NCBI GenBank assembly: GCA_021521415.1
Contig: JAIQDT010006447.1
Coordinates: 1-64,000, forward strand
Reading direction: 5' to 3'
DNA length: 64,000 bases
Origin: Bidens hawaiensis
Taxonomy: Eukaryota; Streptophyta; Magnoliopsida; Asterales; Asteraceae
The notes under the pieces were generated by a model. That model saw only the letters and a list, made by a program, of their open reading frames with translations, made no database searches and had not been told where the DNA came from. The stretch's first letter is position 1. Each line of letters opens with the position of its first letter. Positions 34,328 to 43,665 of the stretch are shown here, piece after piece. A program made the translations under genes and the position numbers.

Positions 34328-35068
34328 TTAGATGTCATCGTCTGAGGACACCTCTGAGTGTGCCTCCTCCTCAGCCGGTTCTTCCTCCGGTTCCTCTTCG
34401 GGTTCCTCCTCGGGATCTTCCTCGGGATCCTCCTTAGGCTCCTCTTCAGGATCTTCTTCGGGTTCCTCTTCAGGCTCTGCCTCAGGTTCGGCTGCGTTCT
34501 GAGCAACTTGCATTTGTAAGACATCGCAACGCTCTAAAGCTATCTCGGTTCGGGTCCTTGCCTCTTGGAGTTGCTCTTGCAAGTCTATCATCTCGGCTTG
34601 CATTTTTCTCATAATCTTCATCTGTTGATCACTAGCCTCTTGCATTTCCTTCATCGCCGCTGTCAGGCGGGAAATTTCCTCTTTAGTTTCGGTTCCATCC
34701 TTTAACAGTCCTGAAACGTTCGCTCTCGTATAGCGCATATAACCAACGTCACGCTCCAAACAAGAAACAACAGCTGCGAGCACACGCTCTACAGGTTCGG
34801 TTATAGGTGGTAGGGTGTTGGGGTAAGCAGGACGACTCGGGTGAGGTAGTGGGGGAACTTGTTCGCGATAGACCATACGCCTGATCATATTCGGGTACCA
34901 ATCCCAGCTAACTTCGTCTTCGTACATACCTCCGGATAAACGATACCTCTTCGGTGCAGGGGCTTCTAGCTCCGGGACTACTCGGGGTGGCGATGAGGTA
35001 GGTAACTGCGGTTCCTTCCCATGCGCATGAGTCATCTGATCGGATGATGATGATGGTGGCGTCGACAT
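34328..35068 (-). CDS. Extra open frame upstream of Tekay-1 gag (ORF0)
   Basis: An uninterrupted frame of about 246 codons from the ATG at 35068; a longer version from 35146 adds a hydrophobic stretch that lies in the leader and is less likely. The product has a Ser/Pro-rich start (MSTPPSSSSDQMTHAHGKEP), a conserved-looking middle (VSWDWYPNMIRRMVYRE), a coiled coil of about 60 residues (EEISRLTAAMKEMQEASDQQ and on) and an acidic Glu/Pro repeat at the end. I do not recognise a known domain. It sits between the primer site and gag. Tekay-2 has an open frame in the same place (58430-59010). It stays open although pol has stops, which hints at constraint or youth. Confidence 0.6.
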   Translation of the reverse strand: MSTPPSSSSDQMTHAHGKEPQLPTSSPPRVVPELEAPAPKRYRLSGGMYEDEVSWDWYPNMIRRMVYREQVPPLPHPSRPAYPNTLPPITEPVERVLAAVVSCLERDVGYMRYTRANVSGLLKDGTETKEEISRLTAAMKEMQEASDQQMKIMRKMQAEMIDLQEQLQEARTRTEIALERCDVLQMQVAQNAAEPEAEPEEEPEEDPEEEPKEDPEEDPEEEPEEEPEEEPAEEEAHSEVSSDDDI

Positions 35069-35227
35069 CCCTACAGGTAAGCCGTGTATGCGCGCATATG
35101 AGTGAATGAGGTGAAGAAATAAGATAACAAAGACTACACAAAACATATGCAGTGCGTATCATTATAACTAATGGGTCGTTGCGGTTATAGTTTAGTATGC
35201 ATGCAATTTCTAGTTCGCTATAACCAA

Positions 35228-35241
35228 TGGCTCTGATACCA
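35228..35241 (-). other. Tekay-1 primer binding site (initiator tRNA-Met)
   Basis: Read on the minus strand this is TGGTATCAGAGCCA, the complement of the initiator tRNA-Met 3' end, three bases after the end of the 5' LTR. It fixes the orientation of the element. Confidence 0.95.
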
Positions 35242-35244
35242 ATC

Positions 35245-37748
35245 TGTCACACCCTCAAAATCTACTAACGGAGTTTTACCGTCAGAGGGTGTGAACTAAC
35301 AGGATCGGAATCATTAGTTATAATCAAACCATAAAAACATTAAGTGAAAATAAGTGCGGAAGCGTAAAAACATAGACCAAGTGTTGCGCCACGCAGAGCG
35401 ACTTAAAAACCCACATAGTAACAGTTTAAAACAAGTTTGCATAATCAATAGTGTTCAAAACAATGCATGCTCCTATACCGCGCGCCCGCCTCGGCTACCT
35501 GAAAATAACATACTAAAAGTGTCAACACGAGGTTGGTGAGTTCACAAGTTTATATAAAATAAAGCGTTTAGCGTTTTGCGTTTAGCGTTTTGCGTTTAGC
35601 GTTACCAGATAGTGTTAAATCAATTATATATCTATAGGTAGCCAGCCTATAAAACAAGTATTACTAAGTGTTCGACACCGAAGCTGACTGTTTATCAAGT
35701 GCCTTGCTACCGGGTCATCCAGACCATGGTAATGTGTTAGCCAAAATTACACCCACTCGACCTCCAGTCGAGTTTAGCGTTGGGTGGGGTTTGTCAAACC
35801 CAGTAGTACTACTCAACAGTGACTCGCTATTTTCCAATACTAAACGATTCGATGTGTAGGACTTCAATTGTTTCGTTTGCCACTTAGCCTTTACAAGTGA
35901 TATATAATTTACTAACAAAATCTAAAAGCGTTTTCGGAGTATGTTATCTCCCCCAAGTGAAAAGCGTTTAAAGAGTTTAAAAGGGGTAAGTGAAACTCAC
36001 TGTTTGCGAAGATTACTAAAAACAAAAGTCCGAGAGATGCGCGTCACAGAAAAATCCTCACTCGAGCTCTAAGACAAAAATGAGATTTTTTAAGCTATTA
36101 ACGAGTCTCTAGACTCGGCACGTAATACCTATGTAAATAATACACTTCGTGTTTCGTTTGTGAATTTCGTGTGACTCGACAAGCACATTAGTGACTCGTT
36201 ACAAGTGTAAACAACTTCTCAAGCATCAAGTATAAACATATCATACTTCTAGTAATGATCTAACACAAGGGTATTTTGGTTAAACACGTAGCAATTATCG
36301 ATTATCAACATATTTCATGTACTTTCGCCTAACTCAGCAACTAGCTTTACCGAGACAGATTACTACTAGTAAAGATTACTCTAATTCACAGATCATAACT
36401 CATCAATTAATTCATAAAAAATCATCACAAAAGCATACATGTGTTAGGTTTCCAAAACATATTTTATTATATTTTTATTCAACATAGATTTCTCACAATG
36501 ATCAAAACATTACAGCAAACTCATAACAGTCAAATTCATGCGCAACAGAATGTTATTTGAAATTCCCGTTAAATGAAAAATCTAATCAATGCAAGACCAA
36601 TTGGGTTTGGTTCTTAACTCAACAAGTTAACTTCCAGAAGTGGAACCAACCCATTTGGTCTTGTAGTTCACGAGATATAATATTTACAAAATAACCTAAC
36701 AGAAGGTCTCACAATTCAGATTTGCACAACGTTTTTGTAAAATCATAAAAGTTAACTTTTACACATCCAAAAATTGCAAATTTATATTCCTTAGAAACTA
36801 GACTCAACCTAGTACACTGTAGTATTAATAATCCCCACTAATTCTCACATTCACACCCCGTTACAGTCAATTGAACATCAACAACACAATCTGTCCAGAA
36901 ACTGTTTGCATTCAAACTCAACATATTAACCATCTATAGACCACAATCCATTCATATGACATTCTAGACACCATAATCACTATCCATGCACATCAATTAC
37001 ACACCACATACATGATTAGGGTTTTACTTGAACTCAAAATCAAAGAAAACAAGCGATTAACATGTAATAACATCGATTCTAGTTATCAAATCAACAATCA
37101 ATACATAATTAAACATCATCTAATCAAAACAAACCATATGAACACCATATATATAATTTTCGGATTCTAGGGTTTATAATTATACCTTCAAAAGCACAAA
37201 AATAAGCAAGAGGAAGGTGGAAGATGGCTAGAAACGGGTGTAGGATGCTTCAATTGTGAAAAACAAGATCAAAAACCAAGTGATATGTGTGTGTGTGTGA
37301 GCCGATCGCAAGGAGAGGGGAGGGGGGGGCTGCCGTCGGGTATGAGGGAGAGAGAAGAGAGAGTTAGGGTTTAGGTTAATATCATTATTTATAATAAGGT
37401 GTTACACTTTAGTCCCTCAACTTCTAGTTTGCTAACTTTCTAGTATAATTAACTTAGTTCTTGTTTCTTGTCTAGAATCACACATAATATAATCAAGTAT
37501 CACATATGTCTAACACATAATTATCACATAATTATTGTTTCGACGTTTTTCGTTTATTCACTAATGGTTTGCGTCAACTCGTTTGCGTTTCGGTGCAATT
37601 TCGAAAGACTACACATGTAGTAATTGTCAAGCGTCATTTAAACCCTAGTTTAAATGTAATGGGATGTGCGTTATAGATCCAGTGATCTTAAGTTTGAATT
37701 GACGGAGTTTGAGTTAACGGAGTTAACCTGAAATTGACGAGTGTCACA
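35245..37748 (-). repeat. Tekay-1 5' LTR
   Basis: Partner of 26833-29355. It lies next to the primer site, so it is the 5' LTR and would hold the promoter. It ends GAGTGTCACA at 37748, directly followed by the CTATG target duplication. The GCGTTTA/GCGTTTT heptamer array (about 35562-35602) is one to two units shorter than in the 3' LTR. Confidence 0.95.
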
Positions 37749-37753
37749 CTATG

Positions 37754-38100
37754 TGGCCATATCCACCTGTGAAGCAGAATACATGGTAGCATCAAACTGC
37801 TTCTCACAGGTTTTATGGATACAACAACAAATGCGAGATTATGGTCTGAATTTCACTCAAAGTCCTATTTGCATTGATAACACTGCTGCTATCTCAGTAA
37901 CTAACATTCCCGTTAAACATAGTAAAACAAAACATATTGACATTCGTCATCATTTCATACGGGATTGTGCGGAGAAGAAATTAATCTTGCTTGAAAAGGT
38001 TGATTCACTGGATAACTTTGCCGATATTTTTACAAAAGCTTTTGACCGGTCCCGTTTTCAAAACCTTATTGAACTTAATGGGATGATCAATCCCGAGTAA
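37754..38100 (+). pseudogene. Copia-1 RNase H, second part
   Basis: The frame continues the RNase H cut by Tekay-1: HYVAISTCEAEYMVAS carries the catalytic Glu region, followed by CIDNTAAISVTNIPVKHSKT and HHFIRDCAEKKLI, then DIFTKAFDRSRF, the usual end of copia pol. It stops at TAA (38098-38100). After removal of Tekay-1 and one CTATG copy the reading runs on from KKQTYV at 26832. No other damage is seen in this part. Confidence 0.92.
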
Positions 38101-38136
38101 CCGTGTTCTTTTTGTCCTTCTAAAAAAATATCACTA

Positions 38137-38410
38137 TCACTGAGAATTATGTCAGTAGCTTAAGTTTGAAGGACATGTTCTTGAATATGTTTGGTCCTTG
38201 TATCTACTTGTAGATTCAAAGGATAGCCATTAACCTAATAACTAAAAGCAATTGGGGCGGTTGTGATGAGTTTTTATTCATTCGCTGAAAATTATGTCGG
38301 TTACACTCAGTTGGAGGGACACATATTCGTATGTGTTTGGTCCTGCTAATCCACTAGATTTTTGGGATAGCCATTTACCCAAAGACTTAGAAGTGATCGG
38401 GGCGTCGGAA
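38137..38410 (+). repeat. Diverged tandem duplication in the Copia-1 spacer
   Basis: Two units about 145 bases apart: each has CTGARAATTATGTC, then GGACA, then ATATGTTTGGTCCT or ATGTGTTTGGTCCT, then GGATAGCCATT and a GGGGCG near the end. The units differ at many bases, so the duplication is old. Confidence 0.75.
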
Positions 38411-39433
38411 CAAATAAATTTTTGGGAAATAATAAACGTTTTCAGTCTATAGCTTCTCATGAAGCTTCAAAATTGGTGTTAAATTGAAAATTGATCCAAC
38501 CTTTGGAAAATGATAGATGAACTGATTTTGTGTGCCTAACGGGTGAAGTTATTAGGCTTAAAAGACTTTAGAACAGTCATTGTTTGGTACGGTAGCTTTC
38601 CATGTTGTGTAAAAGTAAAAGTGATACAAATTAAACTTACTCGATTACTGTGGAGAGTCATTTTGAAATGTGCATGTCTCCACATATATCTCTCCGAATG
38701 ATAGGTAGAAAAGTGATTACCCAGTCATACACGAGCCCGTGAGTGTTTTGATCCCTGTGAATATCGTGTTATCTTACTGTAGTGATCCAGATTCGGGACT
38801 TGCAGGTGTTTGTTACGGTTCTACTAAAAAAATATTATTATTATGTCCTATTGCCTTTGAAATTCATCAAGTCAGAAACAACATGGATGAGGCACCAACG
38901 GAGTCTTGTCAAAGCTAAGTGAAAGGATTATAAAGCCAACTCAAATGTACATTGTTTGATCAAACACTACGGGTCGAAGTCAAATCGGGGTGATCTGGGG
39001 AAAGCCAAATACACCTTGAGAATAGATAGGAGGCATCACAGTTCCTTAACTGATGTCAATCTAAATTTTGAGCCTAATTGAACCAAATCCATATCACAGA
39101 AGCAATGAAAACCATGCTAAGTTTCATACCTACCTTCAACCTGTTTCTCTATGTCATAATAATGCTGAACATGAATCCTAGTGACAGCCTCTTAATCAGT
39201 ATGATTCCATGTTCGGATCTTTTCTTAAACATGCAGGGCTCTCTAAAAGACTGAAATTTGATCCCGTCTCTTATCCTTTTATTTCAAATTTTTAGTCCAG
39301 CATTGAAAATCTGTTTTTCTTCTCATTCTTGAGTTACTCGTTCTTTTCATATTTATTGAAGTTAACTTCGCTAGGGAGAAGTTAGTTAAATTGGCGAAGT
39401 TCTCATAACTTCGCCTATGAGGTTTTTGGAAAG

Positions 39434-39440
39434 TATAAAA
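39434..39440 (+). promoter_or_regulatory. TATA box candidate before the accessory gene of Copia-1
   Basis: TATAAAA stands in GAAAGTATAAAAGGACC, about 530 bases before the ATG at 39972. Motif copies stand on both sides (39363-39415 and 39487). The LTR promoter, which drives gag-pol, also has motif copies just upstream. The site is plausible but unproven. Confidence 0.45.
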
Positions 39441-39971
39441 GGACCACGTAGGTCAAATCTGGTCAAATAAACTCTCTCAAACCCTCGGCGAAGTAATCAA
39501 ATAATACAACCTTGATATCATCGTTATTGCCTTCGTTTTTACGCGTATAAGGTTTATACACTCATTATGTGTCATAATTTACTACCTTTGCTTGTTACTA
39601 ACCCTAACTATGTCCGATTATAATGCTTTTCTTGGTTGTCTCATATTATATCTTCAATAATCGTTCTGTATTACTAGCTTGGTCACGATTAAAGGTTCCT
39701 AGGTATTAATCGGGCAGTGTTATGGGTAGTTTAATCTTCTAATTGTTGTTATCTGCAATGGAATGCCTTGTGGTTTCTAACCTGTTCTTGCAGCGAAGTT
39801 ACTATCCAAGGCGAAATTGTATTAACTTCACCTACCTACAAACTTCACCACTACCATGCTGGGCGATGTTATCCATAACTTCGCTATCTTACTAACTTAG
39901 CTACCTACGTGTTAAGCGAAGTTACAAAATGAGTAAACATTTGTCTAACTTAGCTCATTTTCTTTGCATAT

Positions 39972-42852
39972 ATGGTTGTTGTAGCAGGTGCTGGTGGCAC
40001 TGGTGGTGAGGAAGGAGACGGTGATAAGAGACAGTTCTTTCCGGGTCACAACATGCGTTACTTTGGATCCGGATAGTCGTGGAGCTGAGGATTTTGCTGG
40101 ATCATCTCGTTTCTCATATGTTCAGGTATCTTTCATGCTATCACTACCCTGCCGATATCTCTACCAGACTTTTGGAGAACGGTTGAGTATGATTGTCGCG
40201 TGGAACCTCCGGTCATGCGTGCTACAGTCAATGAACAAGTGATACAGTTATCAGCTAATCAAATTCGGAGTTGAAACCACTCAGGATTCTACTGAGTATT
40301 CAACTACTTTCGGAAATGGAGCTTTTCTTCGTATGGGATACTCGGGTCCGTTGGAAGATTCACAACGTAGAAAGGGATTTATTTTAGACCAGTGGCGTTT
40401 CTTAATGCACGTGTTGATTGTGTGCATGTCTGGTCGCAAGGCTGGATCCGATGGCATGGGTGCAACCAGATGCAGTCTGCGATGACCACATTGACTTATA
40501 ATAAACCGTATAGCTTCAGTCAAATGGTGTTCTATGAGATTGATCGTCAGAGACGAGCTGTGGCATGGGAACGTTTCTTAATGAATCCCAGATTTTTACA
40601 GATGATTCTTAATCATGTCGCCCCCAATCTGCCACAACATCGCCCTATCTCTTATGTGGAAAGTATAAACAAGAGAATTTTTTCACAGTGTAGGAAATCT
40701 AGTGCACGAAGAAAGGCTGAACTTTGTCGAGGCATACTGCTTTGTTTGGGTATCTTGTCAATCTTGCTTATGTTGCTCCACCGGATGATGGTTTTAATGA
40801 TCCTGCTCCGCCATAATTCGATATTCCTCAACCACCTCCTGTGATTCAACCACCATAGGTGGTTCAAGAAGTTCCTATTGTTGACCCAGGCGTAGCTCCC
40901 GCCGAACAGGTTGATCTTGAGGTTGCCTTTGGAGGGAAAGGTTTCTTTGATATGGATACGGTTGATCCTGCTGAAGTTCAAGCCTCAGCAGTTGATGTTT
41001 CTGGCGTGCATGCTTCTCTGGTTGATATATATGTGGGTCCATCTATTGCCTCAGTGGAGGATTCTGAGGAAACATTATCTGATTCTTCAACTGATGAAGC
41101 TGTTGAAGGTCAGAGAGTTCTGGCTGCACAAGAAAGGATCCAAGGAAAACAAAAGAAAGATTCGGATGATAGTGGGTCAGATTATGAGGAGGAAATGTAT
41201 GCCTTAGTTCGTAGATCAAAGAAGGCTAAAGCTGGTGAAAGCTAGAGTGTTGTTCATTTTGTCCCTCCATAGTTGTCTGGTATATCTACACTGCTTCCAT
41301 CCTCATCTGGTCCATTACTAGTGATATCTAGTGCTTCGTCGGTGGCTTTGTCAGTACCATCTATTGCACCCTCTACGGTACAGGTTTCTACACCAGAGAT
41401 TGTTTTTTTACCACCTCCTTTTGTTACTCCATCGGAGGTGGTTGCTATGTTTGTTGAGTCCACACTGGTGGCTACTGCTGGGTTATCTGTCTCTGTTTCA
41501 CCTACAGTTACTACACCATCTACATATGATATTCCAGTAAGCTTGGGCATACCACCGCCATATGCTCAGGATACTTCTCACATGTCTTTTGATTTTGACA
41601 CTACCTTGTCGGATTTTGAGAGTATTGCAGCTCTTGAAAGGGTTGTTGCTGAGCAGTCAAGGGTGAATGTTGTTCAAACTCAGGCTATCCAACGTCTGGT
41701 AGCTGAGAATCAACTTCAGACTGCACTTCTTATTGAGCATTGTAAGCTTTTTGATGCCTTGAAACAGTTCTTAGCATCTCAGGGGTAGTCTAGTTACAAA
41801 GGTGACGAGTTGAGAACAAAGAGGAGATAGGACAGAGACGATGATCCCAATGCATCGAAAGATACAGGTTGTGAGCTGCCAAGAACTGTACAAACTCTTG
41901 GGGCTTTCACATCTCAGGGGGGGAGTCTATTGCTCCAACGGGTAGTGTAGGCGGTGAGACTGTTGTGATAGATGATGAGGACGATGTGGGTGAAGATGTG
42001 TTATCTTTTAGTGAAATTGAAAAACTTGGTGAACAGATTGAGATTGACAGTGGTTTAGAGGAAGGTGAAATACCTGATGATAGTGTTGAACATGATATTC
42101 CTAGTGCTGGTCAAGAACGTTTGAGTTAAGATGATAAGGTGTCGGGTGATTCTGAGTGGGAGGAACAGCTAAGGTGGAAAGAAGGATGTGCTTAGTGGTT
42201 TATCAAGACAAAGAAGCCAGTGGTACCTACGATGTTCAAGAAGAGTTATAATATCAAAGGTTACGCTGAATCAAATAAGGGAATTATTTGTTGGATTTAT
42301 GATGATCTACTCAAGTTGTTTGTGATCAAGAGGTATGATGGGATTCAGTACTTTGCATAGAGGTTGAGATCGTTCAATACGTTTCCTGAGTGCGAGGTGA
42401 AGGATTTGGGTCATTTAAGGTTGATTAATAGAAGTGGGGATAATTTTGCTAGTTGGGTTGGTAAAATAGTGTGGAAAGAAGTTGCTAAAGAGAAAAAGTT
42501 TGAGTTGTTGAAGCCTCAAAAGGGGAAGTTGATTGAAGATACAGAACGGGGAATGCGGGTTGATGGCAAGCCTTGGATGGTGATGAAGTACAAACCGATT
42601 CGATGTTTGAACGAGGTTCCTATGAAGATCATGCCTCAAGATGTGTTGAAGGATCTTAAATTGTGGTATGTTGATTGCCAGACTGCTGAAGCTGTGATGG
42701 AAGATCAAGATGAACAGGAGAACTTGAGAGTGTATGATCCTATGCACTTGGTTAACTGTCTCAAGCTGATTTGCAGGTACTCAATGATAAGAAGATCTTT
42801 TATATCCCTGCTTGGAAAGACGAAGCGAAGAAATACCAAAGGGTGGTCTTAG
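39972..42852 (+). pseudogene. Copia-1 accessory gene (homologous to the one in Copia-2), broken
   Basis: A likely start is the ATG at 39972. The N-terminal domain is spread over frames but aligns with the Copia-2 protein (62032-62841): RMGYSGPL against RMGYEGTY, QWRFLMHVLIVCMSGRKAGS against YWRFLIHKFFTCVSGRKGGS, and LMNPRFLQMI against LMYPRFLQMI. An acidic middle (40859-41245) and a Ser/Val/Pro-rich part with a coiled-coil end (41273-41788) follow. A C-terminal domain (42364-42852) aligns DVLKDLKLWYVDCQTAEAVM with GTLDDMRFWIYDSVTATVII of Copia-2. Stops and frameshifts are many (for example TAG near 40075, TAG 41243-41245 and 41786-41788). Function is unknown. I recall relatives being auto-named synaptobrevin/longin-like in plant databases; the name is unverified. 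Confidence 0.75.
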
Positions 42853-42947
42853 TTTGTGTGAGACAGGGTGTTCATGCTTGATGACGGAAGATACGGACTT
42901 TTTGGATTACAAGACACGGAGAAGGTGTAATAGAAATGAAGCTACTG

Positions 42948-42960
42948 CCAAGGGGGAGTA
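42948..42960 (+). other. Copia-1 polypurine tract
   Basis: CCAAGGGGGAGTA lies directly before the LTR start TGTTGGTGCATG and is the expected primer site for plus-strand DNA. A near-identical word (reverse of 60246-60258) stands before the Copia-2 LTR. Confidence 0.88.
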
Positions 42961-43351
42961 TGTTGGTGCATGATGTCAGTAGTTCATTTATCTTGTGTCT
43001 AGTGTGTCTGTAATCGTTATTGTTCTTATGTTTTGATGAATGTGTTAGTTTTATTGTTAGGTTCAGCGAACTTGTGGCTCGGCAAAGTTAGGGACAACTT
43101 CGCCTAGGGTGTTAGGCGAAGTTGTCGTAGTATTTAACCTAACTTGCGCCGTTTACGTTTTGTAGGACTTTTTTACAAATCTGTTTTGTAAGCAATAGAG
43201 ATGCTTGTTTGGTGTTTTGTCTCTTTACATCGATATAACAAGCAATCATTTGTTCTTACGTGTCTCTCGTGTAATCACTCGTATCGTATACGTAGGGGAT
43301 TCTGCACCCTCGTGTTACGAGATATTCCTGTGTAGATCCGGTTGGGAACCT

Positions 43352-43354
<3 letters not shown>
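42961..43354 (+). repeat. Copia-1 3' LTR
   Basis: 394 bases from TGTTGGTGCATG to AACCTACA. Four copies of the GGCGAAGTTA word in both orientations lie at 43065-43124, just before a weak TATA (TATTTAA near 43132). The 3' end (TTCTGCACC, then GTAGATCCGGTTGGGAACCTACA shortened) resembles the end of the Copia-2 LTR. No 5' partner is present. An AT microsatellite follows at once. Confidence 0.85.

Positions 43355-43425
<71 letters not shown>
43355..43425. repeat. AT dinucleotide microsatellite
   Basis: About 35 AT units between the Copia-1 LTR and the right inverted-repeat arm. The Ile/Tyr open frames on both strands are by-products of it. Confidence 0.97.
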
Positions 43426-43432
<7 letters not shown>

Positions 43433-43462
43433 CTGTATATACTTATAGAAAATGGTTCAAAT

Positions 43463-43665
43463 AAGAATAAGGAGTTTCCTAAGAATGGTAAGAACCAGCA
43501 AATTTTTGACATTTGCCATTACAAATTATGGTGAAAGAACAATTCTAGGAAACTATGTCGGTTACCGGTAATTTTAAATCTCAACCATTGATTAACATGA
43601 TCCAACGGCTATGATTTGTTCCTAGTCTTCCTAGGAAACTACTTATTTTTAGGATAACCCTCCCC
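43463..43665 (-). repeat. Right inverted-repeat arm flanking the Copia-1 complex
   Basis: Reverse complement of the left arm (20488-20730): it ends GGATAACCCTCCCC at 43665. About 200 bases match with few differences; it lacks the internal duplications of the left arm. The 18 bases that follow (43666-43683) equal those before the left arm. Confidence 0.82.

Larger units (their letters stand above)
26833..37748 (-). mobile_element. Complete Tekay-type chromovirus (Tekay-1) with target duplication
   Basis: The element reads right to left. Its two LTRs (26833-29355, 35245-37748) are about 2.5 kb and very similar. The primer site is for initiator tRNA-Met (35228-35241). Then come an extra upstream open frame, gag with zinc knuckles, protease, reverse transcriptase, RNase H, integrase and a chromodomain-like tail. 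The five bases CTATG occur on both sides (26828-26832, 37749-37753), proving insertion into the RNase H of Copia-1. The gag-pol frame is one frame with only two TGA codons (32437-32439, 30019-30021), so this is the youngest or best kept element here. Confidence 0.96.
38101..39971 (+). other. Copia-1 spacer between pol and the accessory gene
   Basis: No gene is seen in these 1.9 kb, but several signals are. A diverged tandem duplication covers 38137-38410. 38778-38804 resembles the 3' end of the Copia-2 LTR (TGTAGTGATCCAGATTCGGG). 39201-39266 matches a block of the Copia-2 spacer (63920-63986 reversed), including ATGATTCCATGTTCGGATCT. A TATA box lies at 39434-39440. More than ten copies of the GGCGAAGTTA word in both orientations lie at 39363-39415, 39487 and 39793-39924. 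The layout suggests an internal promoter for the accessory gene (inference). Confidence 0.75.
20768..43354 (+). mobile_element. Ty1/copia element with accessory gene (Copia-1), lacking its 5' LTR
   Basis: In order: primer site (20802-20813), leader with motif array, gag with zinc knuckles and coiled coil, protease, integrase, reverse transcriptase, RNase H, a 1.9-kb spacer, an accessory gene region, polypurine tract and a 3' LTR (42961-43354). The protease-integrase-reverse transcriptase order and initiator-Met primer site define Ty1/copia. No copy of the LTR precedes the primer site. Instead 20768-20800 resembles part of the accessory gene (41952-41984). Tekay-1 splits the RNase H. Many nonsense codons show that it is dead. 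Without Tekay-1 it would be about 11.7 kb. Confidence 0.88.

Noticed and set aside
34312..34524. Arg/Lys-rich minus-strand frame overlapping the end of ORF0
   Set aside because: Other-frame reading of the Glu/Pro repeat of ORF0.
39972..42852. Envelope-like gene of a retrovirus-type element
   Set aside because: No signal peptide or membrane segment is seen, and the product has basic, acidic and coiled-coil parts, so an envelope role is not supported.
43205..43534. Open frames of Ile-Tyr repeats on both strands (also 43315-43512 and 58170-58382)
   Set aside because: They only read through AT microsatellites.
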